Shown in pieces: positions 7,963 through 14,968 of a stretch of 33,418 bases of DNA. Origin of the DNA: a virus; the IMG/VR virus record IMGVR_UViG_3300027771_000051, positions 1-33,418 of that record, one strand, 5' to 3'. Position numbers and translations under genes: made by a program. The stretch's first letter is position 1. The number at the start of each line of letters is the position of its first letter. The notes beneath the pieces were generated by a model that saw nothing but the letters and a program-made list of their open reading frames with translations, made no database searches and was not told the DNA's origin.

Positions 7963-8577
7963 ATGTCTACTACTAAAGCATTTCGTGGTTTTGTCCCTGC
8001 TCGTAAGAGAGGCGGCGCTTATAATAATGAGGCCGTCACCGATATGATTACGCTTACCTCAACAGGTCAGGCGCAGTCACCTAGTAACAACATTTTCACA
8101 GGCGATCCGGTAGTACTTCCGGGAGCAAACTTTGCTACAATCTCGCCATTTATTGCCGGTACCTTGAAGCCTTCGGGCGTTTTCATGGGCTGTCAGTATG
8201 TTGAAAATGGAGAACAGAAGTTCTCTCGTTTTTGGAATGGGGCAATATCCGCCACGGATATTAAATTCTTTGTTATTACTGATCCGGCACAGACTTACTA
8301 CATTCAGTGTTCTTTGACTCTTTCTGCTGCTGAAGCAGCGATTGCTAGGAATTATACTGTTACAGTTAGTTCTACCGCTAGTTCGGGCAGCACGGTAACT
8401 GGACAGTCCAGCTATTACCTGATGGCTAGTTCTGGTGCTGAAACCGAGCTTGCTGCTCGTGTTGTTGGCCGCGCTCAGTATCCTGACGAAGGTAATAACG
8501 ACGCTTTTCCAATTGTCGAAGTTTGGCTTAACACCCATCGGGATCGTTATGTCACTGCTACGGCATCAACGGCTTAA
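7963..8577 (+). CDS. Putative head decoration protein
   Basis: A 204-residue, mostly beta-rich protein directly upstream of the capsid gene and behind a strong AAGGAG site. The pattern FRGFVPARKRGGA (7-19), FTGDPVVLPG (45-54), GVFMGCQYVENGEQKFSRFW (72-91), TDPAQTYYIQC (106-116) and the final VGRAQYPDEGNNDAFPIVEVWLN stretch matches my memory of the small proteins found next to the capsid gene in many marine and SU10-like podoviruses, usually annotated as decoration or virion structural proteins. Low charge and no signal peptide fit an outer or inner capsid-surface protein. The exact role is inferred from position. Confidence 0.7.
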   Translation: MSTTKAFRGFVPARKRGGAYNNEAVTDMITLTSTGQAQSPSNNIFTGDPVVLPGANFATISPFIAGTLKPSGVFMGCQYVENGEQKFSRFWNGAISATDIKFFVITDPAQTYYIQCSLTLSAAEAAIARNYTVTVSSTASSGSTVTGQSSYYLMASSGAETELAARVVGRAQYPDEGNNDAFPIVEVWLNTHRDRYVTATASTA

Positions 8578-8592
8578 TAGGGAGGATTAATC

Positions 8593-9510
8593 ATGGCTAT
8601 TAATAGAGCTAGTATATCAAAAGAACTCCTTCCGGGCTTAAACGCCGTTTTTGGAATGGAGTATGGAGAGGTTAATAACGAACACGAACCTCTTTATGAC
8701 ATTGAAAATTCTGATCGTGCATTTGAAGAAGAAGTACTATTCACTGGGTTTGGCTCTGCGCCGACCAAGGGTGAAGGTGCTGCTGTTTCTTATGATGACG
8801 CTCAGGAAAGTTACACTGCCCGTTATACGGCTGAAACTATTGCACTTGCTTTCGCGGTTACGGAAGAAGCAATGGAAGACAATCTGTATGACACCTTTGC
8901 CAAGCTTCGTGCGCGCGGTCTCGCTCGTGCGATGGCAAATACCAAGCAGGTCAAGGCGGCTGCGCTTTACAATAATGGCTTCACGGCTACTATTGGTGAT
9001 GGCGCTGCATTCTTCTCTGCTGCTCATCCGACCATCTCTGCTGGTAATCAGTCCAACCTTCTTGGTGCTGCCGATCTTTCGGAAGCCACTCTTGAGGCGT
9101 CTCTGACTGCTATTCAGAAGATCGAGGATGATCGTGGTATTCTTATTGGTGCCAGCGCGGTATCGCTGCATGTTCCCGTTGATTCGTGGGCCATTGCAGA
9201 TCGCGTTCTAAGCAGCCCCGGTAACACTCAGACGAGTGCTGCACAGGCGAACCCGAATACGAACGCTATTAACGCGACTCGTCACTTGGGTATGGTTCCT
9301 GAAGGCTACTACATCAATCGTCGGTTTACCGATACTGATGCGTGGTTTGTCAAGACGGATGTTCCGAACGGCACTAAGATGTTTGTTCGTACTCCGCTTC
9401 AGACGAAGATGGAACCTGACTTCGATACTGGAAACATCCGATTTAAGGCTCGGGAGCGTTATAGCTTCGGTGTCTCTGATTGGCGTGGCTGGTTCGGTAG
9501 CGCAGGTTAA
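8593..9510 (+). CDS. Major capsid protein (HK97 fold, Mu gpT-like)
   Basis: A 305-residue shell protein. The N-terminus (1-50) resembles the N-arm of Mu gpT-like major head subunits. The E-loop/P-domain helix region is visible as YTAETIALAFAVTEEAMEDN (78-97), followed by FFSAAHP (140-146), the long helix SEATLEASLTAIQKIEDDRG (163-182), and a C-terminal beta segment with KMEPDFDTGNIRFKARERYS (272-291) and the end DWRGWFGSAG. It follows a strong GGGAGGA ribosome site. A hand count gives 33 G/C in 60 bases at 8881-8940 (55%), richer than most neighbours and consistent with distinct codon choice in a highly expressed gene. A stem-loop follows the gene. Confidence 0.92.
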   Translation: MAINRASISKELLPGLNAVFGMEYGEVNNEHEPLYDIENSDRAFEEEVLFTGFGSAPTKGEGAAVSYDDAQESYTARYTAETIALAFAVTEEAMEDNLYDTFAKLRARGLARAMANTKQVKAAALYNNGFTATIGDGAAFFSAAHPTISAGNQSNLLGAADLSEATLEASLTAIQKIEDDRGILIGASAVSLHVPVDSWAIADRVLSSPGNTQTSAAQANPNTNAINATRHLGMVPEGYYINRRFTDTDAWFVKTDVPNGTKMFVRTPLQTKMEPDFDTGNIRFKARERYSFGVSDWRGWFGSAG

Positions 9511-9519
9511 TTAAGATAG

Positions 9520-9552
9520 AAGGAGAGAGTGACTAAGTGTTGCTCTCTCTTT
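9520..9552 (+). terminator. Stem-loop after the capsid gene (terminator or attenuator)
   Basis: AAGGAGAGAG (9520-9529) pairs with CTCTCTCTTT (9543-9552) to give a 10-bp stem with one G-U pair and a 13-base loop, starting 10 bases after the capsid stop. A pyrimidine-rich but broken T-tract follows (CGACTCTTTATTT). It is likely a partial terminator that makes capsid mRNA more abundant than downstream messages, or an mRNA-stabilising 3' hairpin. Confidence 0.6.
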
Positions 9553-9580
9553 CGACTCTTTATTTATAAAGGAATTAAAT

Positions 9581-9940
9581 ATGGGTACAAATATTAAAGT
9601 TGCTCAAAATGTAAGTAGCGACGGTGCTATTATTACTGGCTTCAGATATGTAGACAGTAACTTAACTGTTGGAGCAAACGGTGGTGGACCAGTTCCTCAA
9701 ATAACTCGTGTTATGGCTATCCATACATTTGCTACTCTTGCTGGTGAAATTGTTATTACTGGTTCAAATCAAATTACTAACAAGACTGCCAAGGGTACGG
9801 CTATTCGATATCGTGTAGGCGCTTTAGATTCTAATGATATGTATATTGGAGATATGGGTGTTGGTGTTTATGGTGTACTTAGTGTTGCCAACTCAGGTAC
9901 TGGCACTATGACTCCCACGATTACATTATATGTAGGCTGA
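9581..9940 (+). CDS. Hypothetical small virion-region protein
   Basis: A 119-residue, Gly/Thr/Val-rich, predicted all-beta protein without cysteines or membrane spans, preceded by AAAGGA. Alternating hydrophobic stretches (RVMAIHTFATLAGEIVITG, AIRYRVGALDSNDMYIGDMG) suggest a beta-sandwich. Between the capsid and first connector genes, a minor decoration, cement or tail-spike accessory role is possible. I do not recognise a named family. It is the first gene after the post-capsid stem-loop, so its expression probably depends on read-through. Confidence 0.75.
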   Translation: MGTNIKVAQNVSSDGAIITGFRYVDSNLTVGANGGGPVPQITRVMAIHTFATLAGEIVITGSNQITNKTAKGTAIRYRVGALDSNDMYIGDMGVGVYGVLSVANSGTGTMTPTITLYVG

Positions 9941-9941
9941 T

Positions 9942-10637
9942 ATGCCTTCTTATTCTTATCTGAAGACCGACATTATCAACACAACTGAAAATGATTCGAT
10001 TGAGTTTGCGGATCAGATTCCTAAGTTGATTGAAAAAACAGAACTACGTCTTACTAAAGATTTAGACGATGTTGGTTTAGATGAGTATACCGCTATTTCA
10101 TATGTAGCGACTAATGCCAGTATTGCACTTAATGATCGAGTGCGTATTATTCGTAATGTAAACTACACCACAAGTATCAGTGTAACTGGAGTTCCATCTT
10201 CCTCGAAGGTAAACTTGTTACAAAGAACTTATGAGTATGCTACAGACTACTGGCCTATTGCTACATCTACAGGAACTCCCCGTTACTATTCACGGAAAAC
10301 GAATGGATCAATTTACATTGTACCAACACCTACATCAGCTTTGTCAGGTATTGTTCAAACTGCTTCACGGCCTTTAGCTCTTGCTTCGGCAACAGGCACA
10401 AGTGTGACAGTTTCAAATTATTACAGCGAGTATTGCTATAACGCTTTATTTTATGGTTGTATGTTAGAAGCCACTATGTACATGAAAGATTGGAACACTC
10501 TTCCAGTTTGGCAGGGACAGTATGACAACGCAGTAACTGCACTACGTAATCAGGCTCGTAGAACTAGACAAGACGATATGGAAACCGCTGCTAGTCCTGC
10601 TGGTGGACCCAATACACTTATACAAGGAGCAAGCTAA
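9942..10637 (+). CDS. Head-tail adaptor (connector) protein
   Basis: A 231-residue protein of the kind that docks under the portal in SU10- and P22-like phages. It has an N-terminal helical region (SYSYLKTDIINTTEN, ADQIPKLIEKTELRLTKDLD), a beta core (RIIRNVNYTTSISV, LLQRTYEYATDYWP, GTPRYYSRKTNGSIYIVPTP) and a C-terminal helical segment (YNALFYGCMLEATMYMKDW onward) with a Gln/Arg-rich end. The PRYYS-IYIVPTP block is the clearest family mark. It starts one base after the previous stop and its own stop overlaps the next ATG. Together with the protein at 13874 it would form the head-closure complex. Confidence 0.75.
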   Translation: MPSYSYLKTDIINTTENDSIEFADQIPKLIEKTELRLTKDLDDVGLDEYTAISYVATNASIALNDRVRIIRNVNYTTSISVTGVPSSSKVNLLQRTYEYATDYWPIATSTGTPRYYSRKTNGSIYIVPTPTSALSGIVQTASRPLALASATGTSVTVSNYYSEYCYNALFYGCMLEATMYMKDWNTLPVWQGQYDNAVTALRNQARRTRQDDMETAASPAGGPNTLIQGAS

Positions 10638-10933
10638 TGGCATTAAAAGGCAATCAAAAAAAATTAGATGTAGACAATGACGGCAAAATAACTAAAAAAG
10701 ATTTTGATACAATAAATGCAAAGCCAAAGCCTAATCCAAGAAGAAGCTCTGTTAATACAGAAACTGGTGCTACTCGTGGAGCAGGTGAAGAAATGGTACG
10801 TGCTAAAAAAATGGGTGGTGGTCAAGTAATGAAGTATAAGAAGGGCGGCATTGTTTATAAACAAGGTGGCGGCGTTATTAAAGCTAATAGCGGTGGTCAA
10901 GGTATTGTTGACTCAGGCTATACTAAAGTATAA
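10637..10933 (+). CDS. Small basic protein with an EF-hand-like loop and Gly-rich tail
   Basis: A 98-residue protein. Residues 11-22 (DVDNDGKITKKD) fit the 12-residue EF-hand/dockerin calcium loop exactly: Asp at 1, 3 and 5, Gly at 6, Ile at 8, Asp at 12. The C-terminal half is a basic Gly-rich tail with MGGGQVMKYKKGG (59-71) and QGGGV (76-80). No partner EF-hand is present in the chain, so calcium binding would require dimerisation or would be weak. The AAGGAG ribosome site is good. First gene of a run of small basic genes between two connector genes. A virion role is inferred. Confidence 0.8.
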   Translation: MALKGNQKKLDVDNDGKITKKDFDTINAKPKPNPRRSSVNTETGATRGAGEEMVRAKKMGGGQVMKYKKGGIVYKQGGGVIKANSGGQGIVDSGYTKV

Positions 10934-11163
10934 TGGCTACAAGTCGCGCCAGCATTAGACAGCAGGTTACTAAAGGCGGTCGAAAGAAAAAGAAAAAGAA
11001 ACCGCCGCTTGGTTCTGGTAAACGATTTAAAGATACAGTTTCTAATTTAAAAAAACGTGGGGCTAGAAACCCTAAAGCTTTAGCAGCATACATTGGAAGA
11101 AAAAAGTACGGTGCTAAGAAATTTGCTGCAATGGCTGCAAAGGGAAAAAGGAGAAAATCATGA
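10933..11163 (+). CDS. Small, very basic conserved protein
   Basis: A 76-residue protein, about one third Lys/Arg. It has a poly-basic patch (GGRKKKKKKPP, residues 15-25) and a C-terminal conserved-looking block NPKALAAYIGRKKYGAKKFA, followed by a basic end. I recall this GRKKYG block in many phage small proteins, often fused to other modules, without known function. Strong positive charge suggests DNA or capsid-interior contact. The gene overlaps its neighbours on both sides (TAATG upstream, 4 bases downstream). Confidence 0.8.
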   Translation: MATSRASIRQQVTKGGRKKKKKKPPLGSGKRFKDTVSNLKKRGARNPKALAAYIGRKKYGAKKFAAMAAKGKRRKS

Positions 11164-11357
11164 AGAAGACTTATTTAAGAGGGCCGCACAGTTTGCTGGC
11201 CTATCCTGCTGACCTTAATGCTATTACTGGTAAGCCTACTGGTCAGGGTTTCGGTGCTGCACGCAAAGGTCCGTCTGTTGTAGGTAAGCCTGAGAATGTA
11301 GTTGTAGATTATTCTATGGATGAAAAAGTTATTTATACAGAAAAAGCTGGAGAGTAA
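11160..11357 (+). CDS. Small hypothetical protein
   Basis: A 65-residue protein starting inside the previous stop region (overlap 11160-11163) behind AAGGAG. Motifs are RGPHSLLAYPADLNAITGKP (6-25) and GKPENVVVDYSMDE. It has no membrane span or cysteine. I do not recognise a family. It lies in the run of small genes between the two connectors and is probably co-translated with its neighbours. Confidence 0.7.
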   Translation: MKKTYLRGPHSLLAYPADLNAITGKPTGQGFGAARKGPSVVGKPENVVVDYSMDEKVIYTEKAGE

Positions 11358-11359
11358 TT

Positions 11360-11992
11360 ATGGCTATTGCAGGTAGAATAGGAAAAAAAATATTAGACGT
11401 TGCTGGTGGTACAAGATATACTGGTAAAAAACCTACAGGACAAAGAGCAAAAGATATTACAGAGGTAGCCTTAACAGGCGGCACAAAAGGAAGAAGAACT
11501 GGAGCGGCTACAAGAAATCGCGCTACTGGCAAACTATCTGGTTTAAGTGCTGGAGGCAAAAATTCCGTTGGTAATGATGCAAAAGCTGCTAGGAGATTAA
11601 GAAAAGGCGCTCTAGGAACTGCTGCAATTGTAGGTGGCGCTGCTGCTCTTTCAAGTAAAGGTGACGAAGAAGCTAAAGCTAAAGATACGTCTAAAGTACA
11701 AGACACATCTAAAACTAAAAAACAAGGTCAGACTGCTTTTGAAAAAGCTTTTCGTCAAGCTAGGCGTGAAGGTAAGAAAACTTTTACGTTTGAAGGTAAA
11801 AAGTATACTACTGATCTTAGAAAACCTAAACAGCCTTCTCCTCGATCTAAACCTAAAGCACCTATTAAAAAAGCATATGGCGGTAAAGTCATGAAGCGTA
11901 TGGGCGGTGGAAATACAATGTATCGTAAAAGCGGCGGTAGTGTAGGTGAGCAACTTGTTGCTGCTTGTTATAAAGATAAGGGAGCATCTTAA
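11360..11992 (+). CDS. Basic low-complexity protein with C-terminal GGG motif
   Basis: A 210-residue, Lys/Arg-rich protein. The N-terminal region (1-80) is basic and Gly/Thr-rich. A short Ala/Gly/Val stretch (84-98, ALGTAAIVGGAAALS) is too weak to be a sure membrane span. A charged linker (100-125) follows, then a basic block QTAFEKAFRQARREGKKTFT (124-143) that looks like the conserved part, then a Pro/Lys-rich segment and YGGKVMKRMGGG (173-184), echoing the tail of the protein at 10637. Two bases separate it from the previous gene. Probably virion-associated. Function unknown. Confidence 0.75.
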   Translation: MAIAGRIGKKILDVAGGTRYTGKKPTGQRAKDITEVALTGGTKGRRTGAATRNRATGKLSGLSAGGKNSVGNDAKAARRLRKGALGTAAIVGGAAALSSKGDEEAKAKDTSKVQDTSKTKKQGQTAFEKAFRQARREGKKTFTFEGKKYTTDLRKPKQPSPRSKPKAPIKKAYGGKVMKRMGGGNTMYRKSGGSVGEQLVAACYKDKGAS

Positions 11993-11993
11993 A

Positions 11994-12839
11994 ATGGCTA
12001 GAAAACCAGAAAGTGCTAAAGCAATAAAAGATAGAAAAATAAAGAAAGAAAAAAATCTATTAAACAAACTTAATAGAATTAATAAAAGAATAGAAAGCGG
12101 TAAATTTAAAGGCGTAACTTTAGAAACTCAAAGAAGACTTAAAGCTAACGTAGAAAAAGATATTGAAAAAATTGATAAGGCTTCTGCTGGTATGTTAGCT
12201 ACAGCGCCAAGCTCTCCTGTTGTAAAAGCTGTAAAACAAGCAGAACGTATTGCAACATCAAATCTTGCTTTAGCAGGGTTAAGTGACCGAGACAAAGCTA
12301 AAGCAAGAATTGTAACAGGTAGGAATAACGCAAATACTCTAAGCAGAGGCCCTGATGTTTCTCCAGAAACAGGTAATCAACGAACAGCTAGAATGGGACA
12401 GCCTAAGACAAACAATCGTAGATTTAATGCAAGAACAACTACACCTTCACAAAAATTTTCAGGACTAATGGCTGGTTCGCCCTCTTTACCAAATACTCTT
12501 CGTGGTTCAGATGCACCGTTGCCTCGTTCTAAAGAAACTGTTGATGAATATGCAGAAGCTTTTGCCTCACCTGATGCTGGTAAGATGTTTGATCTTTCTG
12601 AAAAAAACCGTCGTAAAGATATGAATATGCTAGAGCGCGGTTTTGATTCTCTTAAATTAGCAGGAGAACGTGCTTCTGCTGATAGAAAGAAACGTGGGCT
12701 TAGTGACTACGATATGAATGAAGATGTTTTTGGTAGCCGATCAGGTGGCGGTATAAAAAAGACTATAAAAAAGAAAAATTCATCTGTTCGTAAACGTGCA
12801 GCAAAAAGAGGCTTTGGTGTCGAAACTCGTGGAAACTAA
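11994..12839 (+). CDS. Basic hypothetical protein
   Basis: A 281-residue protein. The ATG at 11994 (GGGAG 8 bases upstream) is preferred to a GTG at 11946 that would overlap the previous gene by 47 bases. Residues 1-60 are an Arg/Lys helical segment. The middle (about 95-190) is polar, and 190-235 holds an amphipathic helix (VDEYAEAFASPDAGKMFDLS). The C-terminus carries SGGGIKKTIKKK (250-261) and ends strongly basic. The GGG followed by basic residues recalls other genes in this block. No enzyme motif is seen. A structural or DNA-contacting virion role is inferred. Confidence 0.75.
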   Translation: MARKPESAKAIKDRKIKKEKNLLNKLNRINKRIESGKFKGVTLETQRRLKANVEKDIEKIDKASAGMLATAPSSPVVKAVKQAERIATSNLALAGLSDRDKAKARIVTGRNNANTLSRGPDVSPETGNQRTARMGQPKTNNRRFNARTTTPSQKFSGLMAGSPSLPNTLRGSDAPLPRSKETVDEYAEAFASPDAGKMFDLSEKNRRKDMNMLERGFDSLKLAGERASADRKKRGLSDYDMNEDVFGSRSGGGIKKTIKKKNSSVRKRAAKRGFGVETRGN

Positions 12840-12987
12840 TTTTGATAACCTTCCTGAAGAAGTAGGAATAAACTGGGATATAATGCGTCCAGTAGAAAAA
12901 GATTATAAAAGTTGGAATGACTACTGGTCTGCCTTTGCTGACTACATGGTAGAAAAATATAAGTATACTAACTGTAGGAAAAAATAA
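12817..12987 (+). CDS. Small acidic-aromatic hypothetical protein
   Basis: A protein of about 56 residues overlapping the end of the previous gene by 23 bases. I chose the GTG at 12817 because AAAGAGG (12805-12811) lies 5 bases upstream. Other in-frame GTG codons at 12796 and 12829 are possible. The core LPEEVGINWDIMRPVEKDY and WNDYWSAFADYMVEKY is rich in Trp, Tyr and acidic residues, in contrast to its basic neighbours. It could be a partner of one of them. Function unknown. Confidence 0.6.
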   Translation: MSKLVETNFDNLPEEVGINWDIMRPVEKDYKSWNDYWSAFADYMVEKYKYTNCRKK

Positions 12988-13328
12988 TGTCTTTATCTGA
13001 TTCCGAAAAGAAAAAACTTAAACGCTATAGTTTAAGCGGACTTAATAAACCAAAGCGTACACCACAACATCCTACTAAAAAAGCTGTGGTTGCTATTCGT
13101 GATAAAGGCCGTATTAAAGTTATTCGTTTTGGCGATCAGAAAATGGGGCATAATTATTCTCCTGAAGCACGTAAGTCTTTTAAAGCTAGACATGGTAAAA
13201 ATATTGCTAAAGGAAAAACTAGCGGAGCTTACTGGGCTAATAAACTTTTTTGGGCTGGACCTAGTGGTTCTAAAAAAAGCCCTCCCAAGTCGCAAAAATA
13301 TGTGCGCGGAATAAAGAAAAGAGGTTAA
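12987..13328 (+). CDS. Small basic conserved phage protein
   Basis: A 113-residue protein whose core (about 43-90: IKVIRFGDQKMGHNYSPEAR, then SFKARHGKNIAKGKTSGAYW) is a block I recall as recurring in phage and environmental proteins, with conserved FGD, RxSFxARH and SxAYWA elements. The basic C-terminal tail looks disordered. The RHGKNIAKGKTS stretch suggests nucleic-acid binding, but no experiment I know supports it. TAATG overlap with the previous gene. Confidence 0.8.
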   Translation: MSLSDSEKKKLKRYSLSGLNKPKRTPQHPTKKAVVAIRDKGRIKVIRFGDQKMGHNYSPEARKSFKARHGKNIAKGKTSGAYWANKLFWAGPSGSKKSPPKSQKYVRGIKKRG

Positions 13329-13329
13329 C

Positions 13330-13482
13330 ATGAAAAAAGCAGTAGACGCTCCTAAAGGTTTTCACTGGATGAAAGCTGGTAAAGGATTTAAACTTATGAA
13401 AAATCCTAAGACTGGATTTGCTTCACACAAAGGTGGATTTAAAAAAGCAAGTTTTGATGTTCAGATGGTTCATAAGAAGTAA
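13330..13482 (+). CDS. 50-residue conserved small protein
   Basis: ATG at 13330 to TAA at 13480-13482, one base after the previous gene, with the GAGG of its end (13321-13324) as ribosome site. The protein begins MKKAVDAPKGFHWMKAG and continues with FKLMKNPKTGF, HKGGF, ASFDVQMVHKK. I recall the PKGFHWM-KLM-HKG-VQ pattern as a small conserved protein in marine phages. It is basic, without membrane span. It is coupled to its neighbours in the run of small genes. Confidence 0.7.
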   Translation: MKKAVDAPKGFHWMKAGKGFKLMKNPKTGFASHKGGFKKASFDVQMVHKK

Positions 13483-13490
13483 GACACACA

Positions 13491-13874
13491 ATGGCAGTTG
13501 CAAAAAAACGTGACCCTGCTAAATGGGCTAGGGCAAAAGCCAGAGCTAAAGCTAAGATGGGCGGTAAGCATTCTGCTAGAGCTATGCAGCTTGCTGTTAA
13601 ATATTATAAAGACTCTGGTGGAAGTTATAAAGGTAAGAAGAAAGCTAGTAATAAATTATCAAAGTGGACAAAGCAAAAATGGAAAACAAAGTCAGGGAAA
13701 CCAAGCAGCAAGACAGGGGAGAGATATCTTCCAGAGAAAGCAATCAAAGCCCTGTCGTCAAAAGAATATGCTGCGACCACGAAAGCAAAGAGAAAAGCGA
13801 CTGCTGCGGGGAAGCAATACTCCAAACAACCTAAACGTATTGCACGTAAGGTTAAAAGATATAGGAAAACATAA
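13491..13874 (+). CDS. DUF5872-like basic protein
   Basis: A 127-residue protein, over one third Lys/Arg. The N-terminal half (1-50) is an Ala/Lys/Arg helix. Residues about 55-125 match my memory of DUF5872: KWTKQKWKTKSGKPSSKTGE (58-77), RYLPEKAIKALSSKEYAATT (78-97), then a GKQYSKQPKRIARKVKRYR end. Function is unknown. The domain occurs in phages, giant viruses and bacteria. Codon style shifts to more AAG/GGG/CCC over the DUF5872 part (hand count 47% G+C at 13681-13740), hinting at a separately acquired module. TAATG overlap with the next connector gene. Confidence 0.8.
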   Translation: MAVAKKRDPAKWARAKARAKAKMGGKHSARAMQLAVKYYKDSGGSYKGKKKASNKLSKWTKQKWKTKSGKPSSKTGERYLPEKAIKALSSKEYAATTKAKRKATAAGKQYSKQPKRIARKVKRYRKT

Positions 13875-14548
13875 TGGCTGTATCAGGTACATATAATTTT
13901 AACCTTGATATTGACGAGGTTATTCAAGAAGCAATGGAAATGATCGGGGGAGAAAATACTCTCGGTCATGAACCTGCTTCTGCTCGTCGTTCTATTAATA
14001 TTATGTTGAAGGATTGGCAAAATCGTGGTATACTGTTATGGAGTACGAGTGTTTCTTCTGTAACAGTTGTAGCTTCTACTGCTGTATATAATTTATCTAG
14101 TAACACTATTGATGCTCTTGAAGTAGTTTTAAATAGAGATGCTACTGATTTACAACTAACACGTATTACATCAGAAGAGTATTTATTAATACCTAATAAA
14201 ACACAGACAGGAAGACCTTCTCAGTATTCTATTCGTAGAAGCAGAGATAATCCCGTACTATCCGTTTGGCCTATTCCAGATAATTCCACAGACATTTTAA
14301 AAATAGAAACAATCAGCGAACTGCAAGACGTTAATAAGTCAGCAGAACAAAACGCTGATCTACCTAAAAGATTTTTTCCTTGTCTTACGGCAGGGTTATC
14401 TTATTACATGTCAATGAAACGAGCAGGAGTACCCTCTGAACGTATCAATATGTTAAAAGTTAATTATGAAGAAACACTTGCTAGAGCGTTGGAAGAAGAT
14501 CGTGAAAGAGCAAGTTTGTTTCTTCGTCCGAAACTTGGATATATTTAA
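13874..14548 (+). CDS. P22 gp4-like tail accessory/connector protein
   Basis: A 224-residue protein expected to bind the portal ring or first adaptor and close the head. Family marks in order: IDEVIQEAMEMIGGE (13-27), SARRSINIMLKDWQNRGILL (36-55), the beta region VYNLSSNTIDALEVVLNRD (71-89), the EEYLLIPNK-GRPSQYSI segment (101-120), LSVWPIPD (129-136), and the helical C-terminus with SYYMSMKRAG and LEEDRERASLFLRPKLGY. This layout matches gp4-type head-tail connectors of podoviruses. It is separated from the other adaptor (9942) by 3.2 kb of small genes, which is unusual. Confidence 0.85.
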   Translation: MAVSGTYNFNLDIDEVIQEAMEMIGGENTLGHEPASARRSINIMLKDWQNRGILLWSTSVSSVTVVASTAVYNLSSNTIDALEVVLNRDATDLQLTRITSEEYLLIPNKTQTGRPSQYSIRRSRDNPVLSVWPIPDNSTDILKIETISELQDVNKSAEQNADLPKRFFPCLTAGLSYYMSMKRAGVPSERINMLKVNYEETLARALEEDRERASLFLRPKLGYI

Positions 14549-14703
14549 TGACTATAGCAGAAGCTATTATAAAGTCATGGCCTGTATTTTTAGGAATAAT
14601 TACTTTAATTATTGTACTAGCAAAAATGCACGGTAATATAGAAATATTAAAAGAAAAAGTAAAAACTTTGTTTGAACTTTGGAATAGTAAAAATGGCAAC
14701 TGA
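14548..14703 (+). CDS. Tiny membrane protein with coiled coil (holin-like candidate)
   Basis: ATG at 14548 overlaps the previous stop (TAATG); stop TGA at 14701-14703. The 51-residue protein has one clear membrane span (about 10-26, SWPVFLGIITLIIVLAK) followed by an amphipathic charged helix (IEILKEKVKTLFELWN). Its layout matches the protein at 32801 next to the endolysin. It could be a second holin-type or pinholin protein, or a membrane anchor used in DNA entry. It overlaps the next gene by 11 bases in another frame. Confidence 0.65.
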   Translation: MTIAEAIIKSWPVFLGIITLIIVLAKMHGNIEILKEKVKTLFELWNSKNGN

Positions 14704-14968
14704 TAAAAATGCACTAGCTATGTGTGACGTATGTGGATGGGTTTATCCGCATAGACTTATGCAAGAAAATAGTTATGGCCTTATTGTTTGTCCAGAAGAC
14801 TTTGAAGGAAATTTTGATTTAAAGAATCACCCACAAAATAAAATTCCTGATGTTCGAGACAACCCTTCCATACGTGATCCTAGACCTGACACAGGCGGCA
14901 GAAATTTAACATGGAATCAAGCAGCAACTACTTGGGATTCAACAAATGAGCATTGGCAACTAATATGA
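14693..14968 (+). CDS. Small zinc-knuckle-like protein
   Basis: A 91-residue protein starting at ATG 14693; an upstream in-frame TTG at 14672 would only add seven residues inside the previous gene. The N-terminus carries C11-x2-C14 and, after YGLIV, C33-x2-D36, so the fourth zinc ligand expected of a CxxC...CxxC ribbon is Asp, unless H20 takes part. The rest (40-91) is polar with a conserved-looking HPQNKIPDVRDNPSIRDPRP segment and a Trp-rich end. I recall relatives beside tail genes in marine phages. Function unknown. Stop overlaps the fibre ATG (ATGA). Confidence 0.75.
   Translation: MATDKNALAMCDVCGWVYPHRLMQENSYGLIVCPEDFEGNFDLKNHPQNKIPDVRDNPSIRDPRPDTGGRNLTWNQAATTWDSTNEHWQLI

Noticed and set aside
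8651-9106. 151-codon alternative frame within the capsid gene
   Set aside because: Shadow of the major capsid protein, which has clear family features in the other frame. The alternative translation is an implausible Leu/Arg/Ser-rich string.
12879-12884. TATAAT box as a promoter
   Set aside because: Inside a coding region with no TTG-like box at 16-18 bases upstream.
13498-13896. 132-codon + strand frame overlapping the DUF5872-like gene
   Set aside because: Shadow frame. The DUF5872-like translation is recognisable and correctly coupled to the next gene.
14087-14092. TATAAT with upstream TTGTAG as a promoter
   Set aside because: Spacing is only 14 bases and it lies inside the gp4-like gene.
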